A DNA stretch of 32,264 bases from Candidatus Komeilibacteria bacterium (GTDB lineage Bacteria; Patescibacteriota; Patescibacteriia; UBA1558; GWA2-36-10): NCBI GenBank assembly GCA_018656065.1, contig JABHZY010000008.1, positions 1-32,264 of the forward strand, read 5' to 3'. The position numbers were made by a program, and so were the translations under genes. The notes beneath the pieces are model-generated. The model saw nothing but the letters and a program-made list of their open reading frames with translations. It was not told the DNA's origin and did not search any database. Below are positions 9,494 through 17,749 of this stretch, piece by piece; the first letter of the stretch is position 1, and each line of letters opens with the position of its first letter.

Positions 9494-9617
9494 TATATAT
9501 TATGAATAAAAAAATAAACGCTTGAATTAGCGCTATTATTTTAGCATATATTAGAATAATTTTAAACAAATAGAAGAAGGGGGGCGCCTTATAGCTAGCT
9601 CCGTGATAAGTTCTTTT

Positions 9618-9955
9618 TAAAAAAATAGTGACCTCCCAACTAACGAATAGCGAGAGGTCCGGCTGAGCACTGAGACTCAGTTAGATATGGCGTCGCGAGA
9701 CTCAAGTGATGGCTAATGACCGTTCTCCAACTGGAGCAAGAGAGAGAACGAACTTGTCTCGGATTTGAGCTCTCTGTCAGAAAGTACACTTGTACCGACA
9801 AGAGGATCAGTATTCCAAGTAAGGTGCCAACCACCCCAGCCAAAGGCTTGTGAGCCTCGCGACGCGTTGTAGATTGGAGAGCCCTCAGGCCTGCTTGTAG
9901 CAGTCTTCTCTGGTGATGAGACCCGAGGGCTCCCCTTGATATCTATACGCTTCGA
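9618..9955 (-). ncRNA. Candidate structured non-coding RNA of unknown class
   Basis: Promoter TTGACA-N17-TATTAT, multiple paired helices including a 13-bp long-range helix, intrinsic terminator with T7 tract, no ATG on the minus strand of the region. Confidence 0.65.
9619..9659 (-). terminator. Intrinsic terminator of the candidate RNA
   Basis: GACCTC...GAGGTC stem followed by ACTATTTTTTT on minus strand. Confidence 0.65.
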
Positions 9956-9961
9956 TGATAA

Positions 9962-9990
9962 ATAATACTCTAAAATATACTTAATGTCAA
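9962..9990 (-). promoter_or_regulatory. Promoter TTGACA-N17-TATTAT for the candidate RNA
   Basis: Minus-strand hexamers at 9990-9985 and 9967-9962. Confidence 0.7.
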
Positions 9991-10028
9991 TACATAGGGC
10001 TTCGTCGCTAATTTTAGATAAAATAAAA

Positions 10029-10048
10029 ACACCCTCTCTCGAGGGCGT
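10029..10048 (-). terminator. rnc terminator
   Basis: Minus strand cgccctcgagagagggtg then TTTTTA. Confidence 0.6.
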
Positions 10049-10056
10049 TAAATATA

Positions 10057-10749
10057 TTACCATTTTTTAATTTCTATAGCTTGGGCAGCTGCTTGAGTCT
10101 GAGCTTCTTGTTTGCTATATCCTTCCCCCTTAGCTACCAACTCTTTTTCTATATATACTCCCACTACAAATTTTTTATTGTGATCAGGCCCCGATTCATC
10201 CAAAACTCGATAATGTGGTGTTAGACCTGCTTTTTCCTGAGCTCGTTCTTGGAACATGCTTTTAGCATCGATATAAGTCTTATCTTCAATAATCTTAGCT
10301 AAATGAATAATTAAGTTTTCATTAATAAACTTAGCGGCTGGTTCATAACCTTGATCTAGATAGATTGCCCCTACTATTGCTTCAAAAACATTAGCTAAAA
10401 TATACTGACGAGCTTTTTTATTACCATCCTGAGATTCTCCTTTAGATAAATACATAAAATCATATACTCCTAAAGTTTCTGAAACAGAGGCTAGTCTTTC
10501 TCCATTAACCAATGATGATCGCCAGTTGGTCAGTATTCCTTCGGCTTCACTATAATTTCTATAAAGATAGTCAGTTACCACTAATTCTAATACAGCGTCT
10601 CCTAAAAACTCTAAACGTTCATTTTGATCAAAGGTAAAGTTTTTATGTTCATTCAAATAAGAACGATGCACTAAAGCATTGCGTAAATAATCTGTATTTT
10701 TAAATTTGATATCTATTTTACTCTCTAGTAAACTGAGTTGTTTTTTCAT
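10057..10749 (-). CDS. rnc: Ribonuclease III
   Basis: NERLEFLGDAVLELVVTDYLY signature; C-terminal dsRBD KGEGYSKQEAQTQAAAQAI. Confidence 0.95.
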   Translation of the reverse strand: MKKQLSLLESKIDIKFKNTDYLRNALVHRSYLNEHKNFTFDQNERLEFLGDAVLELVVTDYLYRNYSEAEGILTNWRSSLVNGERLASVSETLGVYDFMYLSKGESQDGNKKARQYILANVFEAIVGAIYLDQGYEPAAKFINENLIIHLAKIIEDKTYIDAKSMFQERAQEKAGLTPHYRVLDESGPDHNKKFVVGVYIEKELVAKGEGYSKQEAQTQAAAQAIEIKKW

Positions 10750-10750
10750 A

Positions 10751-11614
10751 CTAATTCAATCCTAATTTCTCCAAACCTTTATTAAAAACATCTTTAGCAT
10801 TATCATACCCTAAGGTTTCTAAAGCCTCTGCTTTTGAAAACCATTTTACATCTTTAAGTTCTGTAACATCTGGTACAATTATTTTCTTATCCTTAGCTTC
10901 CACTAAAAAATATTTAATTAATTTTCTATAAGGTTTTTCGCTTGGCTTATGTACTTTTACTTCTGTCTCACCTATATAGCCTTGGCTAGTTAATTTTTTC
11001 AAACCTGTTTCTTCAGTCAACTCTCTAAGTGCAGCCTCTTCTTCTTTTTCACCAGGCTCAACTCCTCCCTTAGGAAAAGTCCATTTATCATAAGCATCAA
11101 GAATTAAAGCAAAATAATAACCATCATCTTCTTGACGATAAATCATGCCGCCAGCTGACATTTCTTTAATGCCCTGACTACCTAAATCTTGCTTTTCGCC
11201 ATTTTTTATCATCTCTTTATAAATACTGCCTAATACTCCATTTACAAATTTACCACTAGAATCTCCACCAAAAGCTTTGGCTAATTCAATAGCTTCATTG
11301 ATAGCTACTTTAGGTGGTATATCTAAATCTAATTTAAGTTCATAAACACCAATACGTAAAACATTACGATCAGTAACAGTAATTTGATCGATTGGCCATT
11401 CAGGAGCAAAGCTAGTAATAATATTATCTAACTCTGCTTGTTTAGTAGTTACACTTTTTATTAACTCTAAAGAAAAACCCTGATCATCAAAATCAGGTGC
11501 AAATTCTTCTCTTATATAGTTAAAGATTTCTTCTATATCTTTCTTACCCTGTAAAAAATCCCACTCAAAGAGCGTTTGTAGGGCTATTGTTCTGGCTAAA
11601 TGTCTATTGGCCAT
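10751..11614 (-). CDS. NusB-Nudix hydrolase fusion protein
   Basis: N-terminal NusB (RHLARTIALQTLFEWDF, VLRIGVYEL, INEAIELAKAFGGDSSGKFVNGVLGSI) fused to Nudix box GGVEPGEKEEEAALRELTEETGL. Confidence 0.9.
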   Translation of the reverse strand: MANRHLARTIALQTLFEWDFLQGKKDIEEIFNYIREEFAPDFDDQGFSLELIKSVTTKQAELDNIITSFAPEWPIDQITVTDRNVLRIGVYELKLDLDIPPKVAINEAIELAKAFGGDSSGKFVNGVLGSIYKEMIKNGEKQDLGSQGIKEMSAGGMIYRQEDDGYYFALILDAYDKWTFPKGGVEPGEKEEEAALRELTEETGLKKLTSQGYIGETEVKVHKPSEKPYRKLIKYFLVEAKDKKIIVPDVTELKDVKWFSKAEALETLGYDNAKDVFNKGLEKLGLN

Positions 11615-11620
11615 TTAGAA

Positions 11621-11791
11621 TTATTTTACTTTTTTCTCACCTTTGTAATATCCACACTTAGCGCAAGCTCTATGTGGCATTATACTAGCTGCACAATTTG
11701 AACATTTGATGCCAGCTTTTTCTTTCAAAGCAAAATGAGAACCCCTACGTTTTACTGAACCTTTTGTTCGTTTCTTTTTTGGTACACTCAT
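11621..11791 (-). CDS. rpmF: 50S ribosomal protein L32 (not in ORF track, 56 aa)
   Basis: Translated by eye: MSVPKKKRTKGSVKRRGSHFALKEKAGIKCSNCAASIMPHRACAKCGYYKGEKKVK. Confidence 0.93.
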   Translation of the reverse strand: MSVPKKKRTKGSVKRRGSHFALKEKAGIKCSNCAASIMPHRACAKCGYYKGEKKVK

Positions 11792-11887
11792 ATTAAGTAC
11801 TTATAATAAATTAAGTGCTCTGATAATACCCTAAAACTAATTATCAGTCAAGATTAGGAGCTATCAATTTGCTTAAAAAGCTCCATA

Positions 11888-11916
11888 ATTATAGCATATT
11901 TTAGAGGGCTTGACAA
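11888..11916 (-). promoter_or_regulatory. Promoter TTGTCA-N17-TATAAT for rpmF operon
   Basis: Minus-strand hexamers at 11916-11911 and 11893-11888. Confidence 0.65.
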
Positions 11917-11938
11917 AACAAAAATAACATGCTATTAT
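11910..11938 (+). promoter_or_regulatory. Promoter TTGACA-N17-TATTAT for the 12-kb RNA
   Basis: Plus-strand hexamers; -35 overlaps the divergent rpmF -35. Confidence 0.7.
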
Positions 11939-11943
11939 TCGTA

Positions 11944-12147
11944 GTTACTGAGTAACGAACTTTATAAAAAACTGTTTTTAGGTAACTGTGTCCACGACAA
12001 GCATGGGGATCATTTTTCAGATCTAATTCGGCTCAGGCTCAATTTTTTCGAGAAATGATTTTCTTGGGCACAGTTATCTGGAAGCAGATAAACTTATAAA
12101 AATACAAATCAAAATTAAAACCCCGCCAAACTAGCGGGATTTTTTAA
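11944..12147 (+). ncRNA. Candidate structured non-coding RNA of unknown class
   Basis: Strong promoter; hairpin GTTAC-TGA-GTAAC; 14-bp closing helix GGTAACTGTGTCCA (11981-11994)/TGGGCACAGTTATC (12065-12078); inner helix ATCATTT/AAATGAT; hairpin TATCTG-GAAG-CAGATA; terminator; no plausible ORF. Confidence 0.6.
12119..12147. terminator. Bidirectional intrinsic terminator
   Basis: cccgccaaactagcggg followed by T6 on plus; ggggtttt on minus. Confidence 0.75.
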
Positions 12148-12180
12148 TTGTTTTGATTATTAAACATGACATCGTGGATA

Positions 12181-12954
12181 TTATTGAAAATATCCATCCT
12201 TGTCTCTTTCAAGTTTATCAACTGTATCCTTATAATAAGAATCATCATCATTTAAAAGTGTCTTTGCTCTATCTAATAAATCCTGCTTGGATTTATTATC
12301 GCCCGCAGATCGCAAATCTTCCATCAATTGCCTAAAATCATTCATTCTATTAGAATCTACTCCTACATAACCAAAAATATGTTCCATTACCTTCAAATAT
12401 ACATCTAATCTTCTGTTTAATATCTCTTCGTCGTCACTTTCTGATTCCGTTACTTCTTGAACCCCATCCCTTGCTTTCTGCAGATTGAGACTTTCAACTG
12501 TTGTACCTGTCTGTTCGTACAGTGTCTCTGCGCCTACTGCAATATGGTTAAGGTTTACCCATGCCTCTGCTGCCCGTTCTTCTGTAAATTGAATATTTTC
12601 TGCAGATTCAGCGTCAGGTATAACCTTTTTCAAGTTATTTAAAAATCTTTTTGAATCACTTGAGGCTAGCACTAGTTCGTTTCTTATTATATCCGCTCTT
12701 CTCTCTAACATAGAATATTCTCCTAAAATTTCAGCATTAGTTTCTAGAAATCTGTCTAGTTTTTGTGTCGCTACATCTATTCTAGTCTGTAGCAAGTTAT
12801 CGTAAGATTCTATTTGTTCTATCAAGTGTAGTTTTTCAGATTCTAAATCAACCTCTCCCTCCTGCTCTTGCCGTTCCATCACTTTAGGCTCTACTTTAGA
12901 ATTTCCATCGCCACTTTTTTGTAAAGATTCCATTTTACCTTTTTCAAAAATCAT
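12181..12954 (-). CDS. Hypothetical coiled-coil protein
   Basis: Long ORF with high charged/heptad content; start may be internal (MESLQKSG at 12933). Confidence 0.7.
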   Translation of the reverse strand: MIFEKGKMESLQKSGDGNSKVEPKVMERQEQEGEVDLESEKLHLIEQIESYDNLLQTRIDVATQKLDRFLETNAEILGEYSMLERRADIIRNELVLASSDSKRFLNNLKKVIPDAESAENIQFTEERAAEAWVNLNHIAVGAETLYEQTGTTVESLNLQKARDGVQEVTESESDDEEILNRRLDVYLKVMEHIFGYVGVDSNRMNDFRQLMEDLRSAGDNKSKQDLLDRAKTLLNDDDSYYKDTVDKLERDKDGYFQ

Positions 12955-13005
12955 ATTATATAGTTAATTGTATAAATTATTATTCTTCAGTTGTGGTAGA
13001 AAATC

Positions 13006-13395
13006 TTAATTTTGCCTTATTTTCAAAATAATCTTTGTAAAAATCTTTAATAAGATATATGCTGCCAAAATTATGAATGGCGCTATAAAAATAAGTGACA
13101 TTCCAGTTGAAAAACATACAGAACATCCGCTAACATCTACCCTTTTCGTAAAAAAGAAGGCTGCTAGCCAATGTGGCAATGTTAGAGCTAATGCTAATAA
13201 AAATGGCATCCTTGGCTTCTTATAGGCAATAACAAAAACTAAAATAACAAAAAGTGCTAATACTATCTGATACCACAAGGCCACTCTCCAGTCTGCTCCA
13301 TATGGAAATGCACCATCAATCATGAAGCTACTAAAATAAACCATAACACCGATAATGGAGACCCCTAAAAAAATAATCCCTTTCTCATATCTCAT
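13006..13395 (-). CDS. Small multi-pass membrane protein
   Basis: ORF trimmed to MRYEKGIIFLGVSII; about four hydrophobic segments. Confidence 0.65.
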   Translation of the reverse strand: MRYEKGIIFLGVSIIGVMVYFSSFMIDGAFPYGADWRVALWYQIVLALFVILVFVIAYKKPRMPFLLALALTLPHWLAAFFFTKRVDVSGCSVCFSTGMSLIFIAPFIILAAYILLKIFTKIILKIRQN

Positions 13396-13411
13396 ATATC
13401 TTATTTTAATT

Positions 13412-15268
13412 TTATTCTTCTGTAGATGTAGAATTCTCTTCATTTTGAGCTTCCTGCTCAGCCAATAGCTCTTCTTCTGTTACTCCGAATAAGCACACTT
13501 CTTGCCAGGGCCTATAATGACTATAAAAAGTTTCTTCAACTGGTTCCGGCTCATCTGGATATTGCACGCTATAATCAAACTTAGCATCAGCACCATTGTG
13601 GGCTCGTTCAGTACATTTTTCTGTACCAACTGGAATCTCAGTAGTTTTAATTATTTTCTTCTCTGGAGGTGTAACTATATTATAAATCTCTGGCTCTGTG
13701 GTTATGGCAATACGACCATCCTCGGTCCCCCAAAAATCAAAATAAAGTTTTACTCCTTCTATTCGAGCTTGAATCAATATATGTTTGGCTGTGTCATTTT
13801 TAAATCTGTAATCTGGCCATGGATTATAAATGGTAGCATCTGTACCGGCTGGTTCATAATATGAAACTCGATAAGAATGATTACGTCTTTGAGTAATTGG
13901 TAAGCCACTAGCTAGAGTTGCCCTAAAAACAGTTGTACCAATCTGGCAAAGGCCACCACCGTATTCTGGTATGGTTTGGTCTCCTTTAATAACCAGCTCT
14001 TGTTTATAACCACTTTCTCCATCTATATCCCCCAAAGTAGTTATTAATGAAAATTCTTCTCCCGGTTTGATTAACACACCATGAAGAGTATCAGCTCCTA
14101 CATTTATATTATGTATACGATTATATGGACTGCCAGAAAAATCAGATTCACCTGTGCCAATAATTTCTAATATTCCTAAATCATTTACATCTTCATTGTG
14201 AACAGTTGGTTGAGTCTTCATTACGGCAAGTTCTAATTCCAATTCTCCTGAATTAGCCATCACTTGCTCTAAATTTCTAAAAACAACTTCCTGCTCAATA
14301 CTTCTACCTTCTTGGCTAGAAATAAATTCTGTTACTTTACCATTTTTTAAATCAAATCTAGCATCTTGAACTGGTATTTCAACAAATTCACTTATTCCAG
14401 ATTCTTCTAAATAATTAACAAATTTTTCTTGCTCTATACCTACATAATAAGAACCTAAGCTTTGTTTTAATTTTAACCAATTTTTCCAAACGTCATTTGG
14501 CACATTCCAATCTTCTTCTTTAAATGTAACATAAAGATCGCCACGCCTAGAGATATTTAATATTTCCTCTTTATAATCTTCTAAGACGGCACTAGTAATT
14601 AAAGCCTTATCTTCTATTACCTCTAAACTAATATCTGTACTAATTAAACTTTCAATTTGTTGTTTAGTATCAAGTAAGGCTTGATCATAATTAAATGTTT
14701 GGCCTGAGTTTTCAGCAATAATTTGTAAATCATCATCGCCTGCAAAACTAAAGCTAGCTTCTTTTTTTTCTACTAAAACATCTTGAAAACTATCACTCAA
14801 TATCTTTTTATGCTCTTCTTTATCCCAATTATATAATAAGGGGAAGTTTTTTTCACCTATAAAGGTAGTTAATTTACCAATTATATTTTCACTACTCTGC
14901 CAAGCATTCACTTTAAGCAAGCTTTTATCAATATCCCAAGATACTATCATCTCCAGACTATCAGCTGATTTCAAAGCTGTAACACTAGGATTGATTGTTA
15001 CTGTCTTAGCTGGTGATATATAAACAAAGCCTCTTCTGTTTACAAAATCAATTCGTTTATCTAATTTTGCTCTGGCCTCTTCTGCACTTAGACCTCCTAT
15101 CTCGATACCTGACACTTTCATATTAGGTAGAAATTTATCTTCATAGGCATTATCTAAAGCAGCTTCTGCTCCAAAAGTTGCCAAGCCTAAAAATATAAAA
15201 ATAGCGATTATTATAAATAAACGCTTTTTTGAAAAAATATTTTTTTTAGTAATTTCGTCATTCTCCAT
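13412..15268 (-). CDS. VanW-family protein with putative peptidoglycan-binding repeats (YoaR-like)
   Basis: N-terminal TM; MKVSGIEIGGLSAEEARAKL; VanW motifs SPYNRIHNINVGADTLHGVLIKPGEEFSL, GGGLCQIGTTVFRA, RRNHSYRVSYYEPAGTDATIYNP. Confidence 0.88.
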   Translation of the reverse strand: MENDEITKKNIFSKKRLFIIIAIFIFLGLATFGAEAALDNAYEDKFLPNMKVSGIEIGGLSAEEARAKLDKRIDFVNRRGFVYISPAKTVTINPSVTALKSADSLEMIVSWDIDKSLLKVNAWQSSENIIGKLTTFIGEKNFPLLYNWDKEEHKKILSDSFQDVLVEKKEASFSFAGDDDLQIIAENSGQTFNYDQALLDTKQQIESLISTDISLEVIEDKALITSAVLEDYKEEILNISRRGDLYVTFKEEDWNVPNDVWKNWLKLKQSLGSYYVGIEQEKFVNYLEESGISEFVEIPVQDARFDLKNGKVTEFISSQEGRSIEQEVVFRNLEQVMANSGELELELAVMKTQPTVHNEDVNDLGILEIIGTGESDFSGSPYNRIHNINVGADTLHGVLIKPGEEFSLITTLGDIDGESGYKQELVIKGDQTIPEYGGGLCQIGTTVFRATLASGLPITQRRNHSYRVSYYEPAGTDATIYNPWPDYRFKNDTAKHILIQARIEGVKLYFDFWGTEDGRIAITTEPEIYNIVTPPEKKIIKTTEIPVGTEKCTERAHNGADAKFDYSVQYPDEPEPVEETFYSHYRPWQEVCLFGVTEEELLAEQEAQNEENSTSTEE

Positions 15269-15484
15269 TTATTCATTATTAATTTTCAGAATTTCATTTA
15301 AAACATCTTGTGGTTGATTAGAAGTTTGCTGTGAATCTAAATTCAAATATACTTTTTTATCTCTATCCGAAAAATCTACTAATAAACCTTCATCAATAAC
15401 TAATTCTTGACCTGTTTGAGTTTTAAAAAATAAATTATTTCCTTCTTGTCTATCAAAAAACAATTCTAGATTATTAATTATCAT
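15269..15484 (-). CDS. Small hypothetical protein
   Basis: ORF tightly packed between hsp20 and vanW-like genes. Confidence 0.6.
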   Translation of the reverse strand: MIINNLELFFDRQEGNNLFFKTQTGQELVIDEGLLVDFSDRDKKVYLNLDSQQTSNQPQDVLNEILKINNE

Positions 15485-15887
15485 TTTTTATTTTAATATT
15501 AGTATCTTTCTTTTTAGCTTTTGGTAATTCAACAGTCAAAATTCCATTTCTGATAGTAGCCTTAATTTTATCTTCCTGAACGTCAACTGGCAAAATAATA
15601 GACCGAGAAAAGCCTCCCCAATAACATTCTTGATAAAAATAATCCTCTTCCCGAATCATCTCATCTTTAGCTCTTCTACCACGAATGGTTATCATGTCAT
15701 TATCAAAAGAAATATCAATACCATCTGGCTCTACTCCAGCAATTGTGGATTTAATATAAATACTAGCAGCATCTTGATAAACATCTATGGATAATTGCCC
15801 CTCTTCTTCTAGCTCTTCTAGCTCTTCCGCTTCTTCAATTTCTTTAAGCTCCTCTTCTTTATAATTTTTACTTTTCTTTTTAGTCAT
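15474..15887 (-). CDS. Hsp20/alpha-crystallin small heat-shock protein
   Basis: Alpha-crystallin core: DVYQDAASIYIKSTIAGVEPDGIDISFDNDMITIRG...YWGGFSRSIILPVDVQEDKIKATIRNGILTVELPK. Confidence 0.9.
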   Translation of the reverse strand: MTKKKSKNYKEEELKEIEEAEELEELEEEGQLSIDVYQDAASIYIKSTIAGVEPDGIDISFDNDMITIRGRRAKDEMIREEDYFYQECYWGGFSRSIILPVDVQEDKIKATIRNGILTVELPKAKKKDTNIKIKNDN

Positions 15888-16080
15888 TTTTTTTATTTTA
15901 ACATCTCTAAAAGTACTTATATTATAGGATTTATAATAATTTTTGTAAAGGTGTAATCAATTAAAAAAACAGTTCAAAATATTGACTGTCATATATCTAC
16001 CCTTCAATTTGTTATACTCGCCCAAGATATTCAACTATTTGTTGATAAATACACTAATGAACGAAGTGCCGTAGAGCAAA

Positions 16081-16157
16081 TGGTGGGAACGACTGGATTC
16101 GAACCGGTGACCTCTACAATGTCAATGTAGCGCTCTAACCAACTGAGCTACGCCCCC
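16081..16157 (-). tRNA. tRNA-Val(GAC)
   Basis: Cloverleaf by eye; anticodon arm CTACA-TTGACAT-TGTAG; encoded CCA. Confidence 0.9.
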
Positions 16158-16170
16158 AAATAATGAAATA

Positions 16171-16292
16171 CCCTTCGGCTTTACTCAGGGTACCATTCGA
16201 TTATAAAATAACGAGGTCGCAGTTGTAATAAACAACGAAGACCATGAGCGAAGTTCTACAAAATAGAACGAAGTCGAATGGTACCGGAGAGA
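16171..16292. repeat. REP-like palindromic cluster
   Basis: accctgag..gaagggta hairpin, GGTACCATTCGA/TCGAATGGTACC inverted repeat, gttctacaaaatagaac hairpin, repeated gcgaagttc/cgaagtcg units. Confidence 0.5.
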
Positions 16293-16363
16293 GGACTTGA
16301 ACCTCCACGCCCGAAGGCACTTGGTCCTAAACCAAGCGTGTCTACCAATTTCACCACTCCGGC
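16279..16363 (-). tRNA. tRNA-Leu(TAG)
   Basis: Cloverleaf with long variable arm; anticodon arm CTTGG-TTTAGGA-CCAAG; CCA encoded. Confidence 0.9.
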
Positions 16364-16467
16364 ACAATTTAAAATAACGCCTATATTTATACCTAAAATT
16401 TTGATAAATGTCAATAATAAAACAGCTACCATAAAAATATATAGCTGTTTTATATTAGGCTTATTTT

Positions 16468-17664
16468 TTAAATATTTAATTTATCAGCCACAAAATCAAT
16501 ATCCTTATCACCTCGTCCTGAAAGGTTAATTAATATTTTTTTATCTTTCTTCATTTTTTTGGCCAACTTCATAGCAAAAGCAATAGCATGTGAACTTTCC
16601 AAGGCTGGAATTATTCCTTCTACTTTAGATAATTCCATAAAAGCTTCTAAAGATTCTTTATCACTAGCTAATTCATATTTAATTCTTTTGATATCTTTTA
16701 AAAAGCTATGCTGAGGCCCAACTCCAGGATAATCAAGCCCTGAGGCAATAGAGTAAACTGGCTCTGGATTACCCTCTTCATCTTGGAGTAGATAAGTGTG
16801 CATACCATGGATATCACCTGGTTTACCTAAAGTAAGTGTGGCAGCATGATCACCTGGATTTAAACTTCGGCCACTAGGTTCTACTCCATAGATATCTATT
16901 TGCTCATTTTCCAAAAATGCAGAAAAAAGTCCGATCGCATTACTACCTCCACCTACACAAGCAATTAAAGCATCTGGATCTTGTTTAGTAATTTCTTTAA
17001 ACTGTTCTCTAGCCTCTTCACCTACTATGCGTTGAAAATCTCGAACCATCATTGGAAAAGGATGAGGTCCAACTACAGAACCAATCCCAAAAAATGTATT
17101 TTGAGGATCTTTTACAAATTCTCCAAAGGCACTATCCACCGCGTCCTTCAAAGTTTTGGTTCCCATCTTAACCGGCACTACTTTAGCACCAAGTATTTTC
17201 ATACGGAGGACATTAGGCGCTTGCTTAGCTATATCTATTTCTCCCATGTGTATTTCACAAGGTATACCAACTACAGCTGCTGCTGTAGCCAAGGCTACGC
17301 CATGCTGACCTGCACCAGTCTCAGCTAAAAGTTTTTTCTTACCCATGCGTTTAGCAATCAAAGCTTCGCCTAAAGTATGATTTATTTTATGAGCGCCCGT
17401 ATGATTTAAATCCTCTCTTTTAAAATAAATCTGAGCTCCGCCAATCTTAGCACTCAAATTTTTAGCGTAATAAATTGGACTAGGGCGACCTACATAATTT
17501 TTTAATAAATCTCTTAGCTCTTTTTGAAAATCTTCATCATTTTTAATGTTTAAATAAAAACTTTCTATCTCATCAAAGATTGGTTTGAGGTCAGGAGGAA
17601 TTATTTGTCCACCATACTTGCCAAAATAACCATTCTCGTCTGGATTAATATCATATTTTTTCAT
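16468..17664 (-). CDS. trpB: Tryptophan synthase beta chain (TrpB1-like, no adjacent trpA)
   Basis: [54 protein letters not shown]. Confidence 0.95.
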   Translation of the reverse strand: MKKYDINPDENGYFGKYGGQIIPPDLKPIFDEIESFYLNIKNDEDFQKELRDLLKNYVGRPSPIYYAKNLSAKIGGAQIYFKREDLNHTGAHKINHTLGEALIAKRMGKKKLLAETGAGQHGVALATAAAVVGIPCEIHMGEIDIAKQAPNVLRMKILGAKVVPVKMGTKTLKDAVDSAFGEFVKDPQNTFFGIGSVVGPHPFPMMVRDFQRIVGEEAREQFKEITKQDPDALIACVGGGSNAIGLFSAFLENEQIDIYGVEPSGRSLNPGDHAATLTLGKPGDIHGMHTYLLQDEEGNPEPVYSIASGLDYPGVGPQHSFLKDIKRIKYELASDKESLEAFMELSKVEGIIPALESSHAIAFAMKLAKKMKKDKKILINLSGRGDKDIDFVADKLNI

Positions 17665-17689
17665 AATTTTATAATTAATAATTTAAAAT

Positions 17690-17711
17690 AAAAAACCGAC
17701 TTAAGCCGGCT
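17690..17711 (-). terminator. Intrinsic terminator within the trp leader (attenuator)
   Basis: Minus strand AGCCGGC-TTAA-GTCGGTT followed by TTTTATTTT. Confidence 0.8.
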
Positions 17712-17749
17712 GTCGCAAATAATAAAAACTCTAAGCGCAACGCCAGCTT
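17703..17749 (-). promoter_or_regulatory. trp antiterminator helix
   Basis: AAGCUGGCGUUGC (17749-17737) pairs with GCGACAGCCGGCUU (17716-17703), 13 bp with one bulged A and two G-U pairs; sequesters the terminator 5' arm. Confidence 0.75.

Noticed and set aside
9618-9955. RNase P RNA, tmRNA or SRP RNA identity for the 9.6-kb RNA
   Set aside because: Signature motifs of these classes were not found by eye; left as unknown class pending an Infernal search.
9640-10063. Minus-strand ORFs of 67 and 116 aa over the 9.6-9.96 kb region
   Set aside because: The 116-aa ORF starts upstream of the promoter in the rnc 3' region, the 67-aa one has no ATG (alternative start only), and extensive base-pairing fits an RNA better.
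11944-12147. Assignment of the 12-kb RNA as 6S or 4.5S RNA
   Set aside because: The long helix is suggestive of 6S but the RNA is short and lacks clear signatures; no SRP domain IV consensus.
12153-12335. 60-aa plus ORF downstream of the 12-kb RNA
   Set aside because: Lies antisense to the coiled-coil gene and after a terminator; low-complexity composition.
16278-16529. 83-aa plus ORF across tRNA-Leu
   Set aside because: Spurious frame through a tRNA gene and the trpB 3' end.
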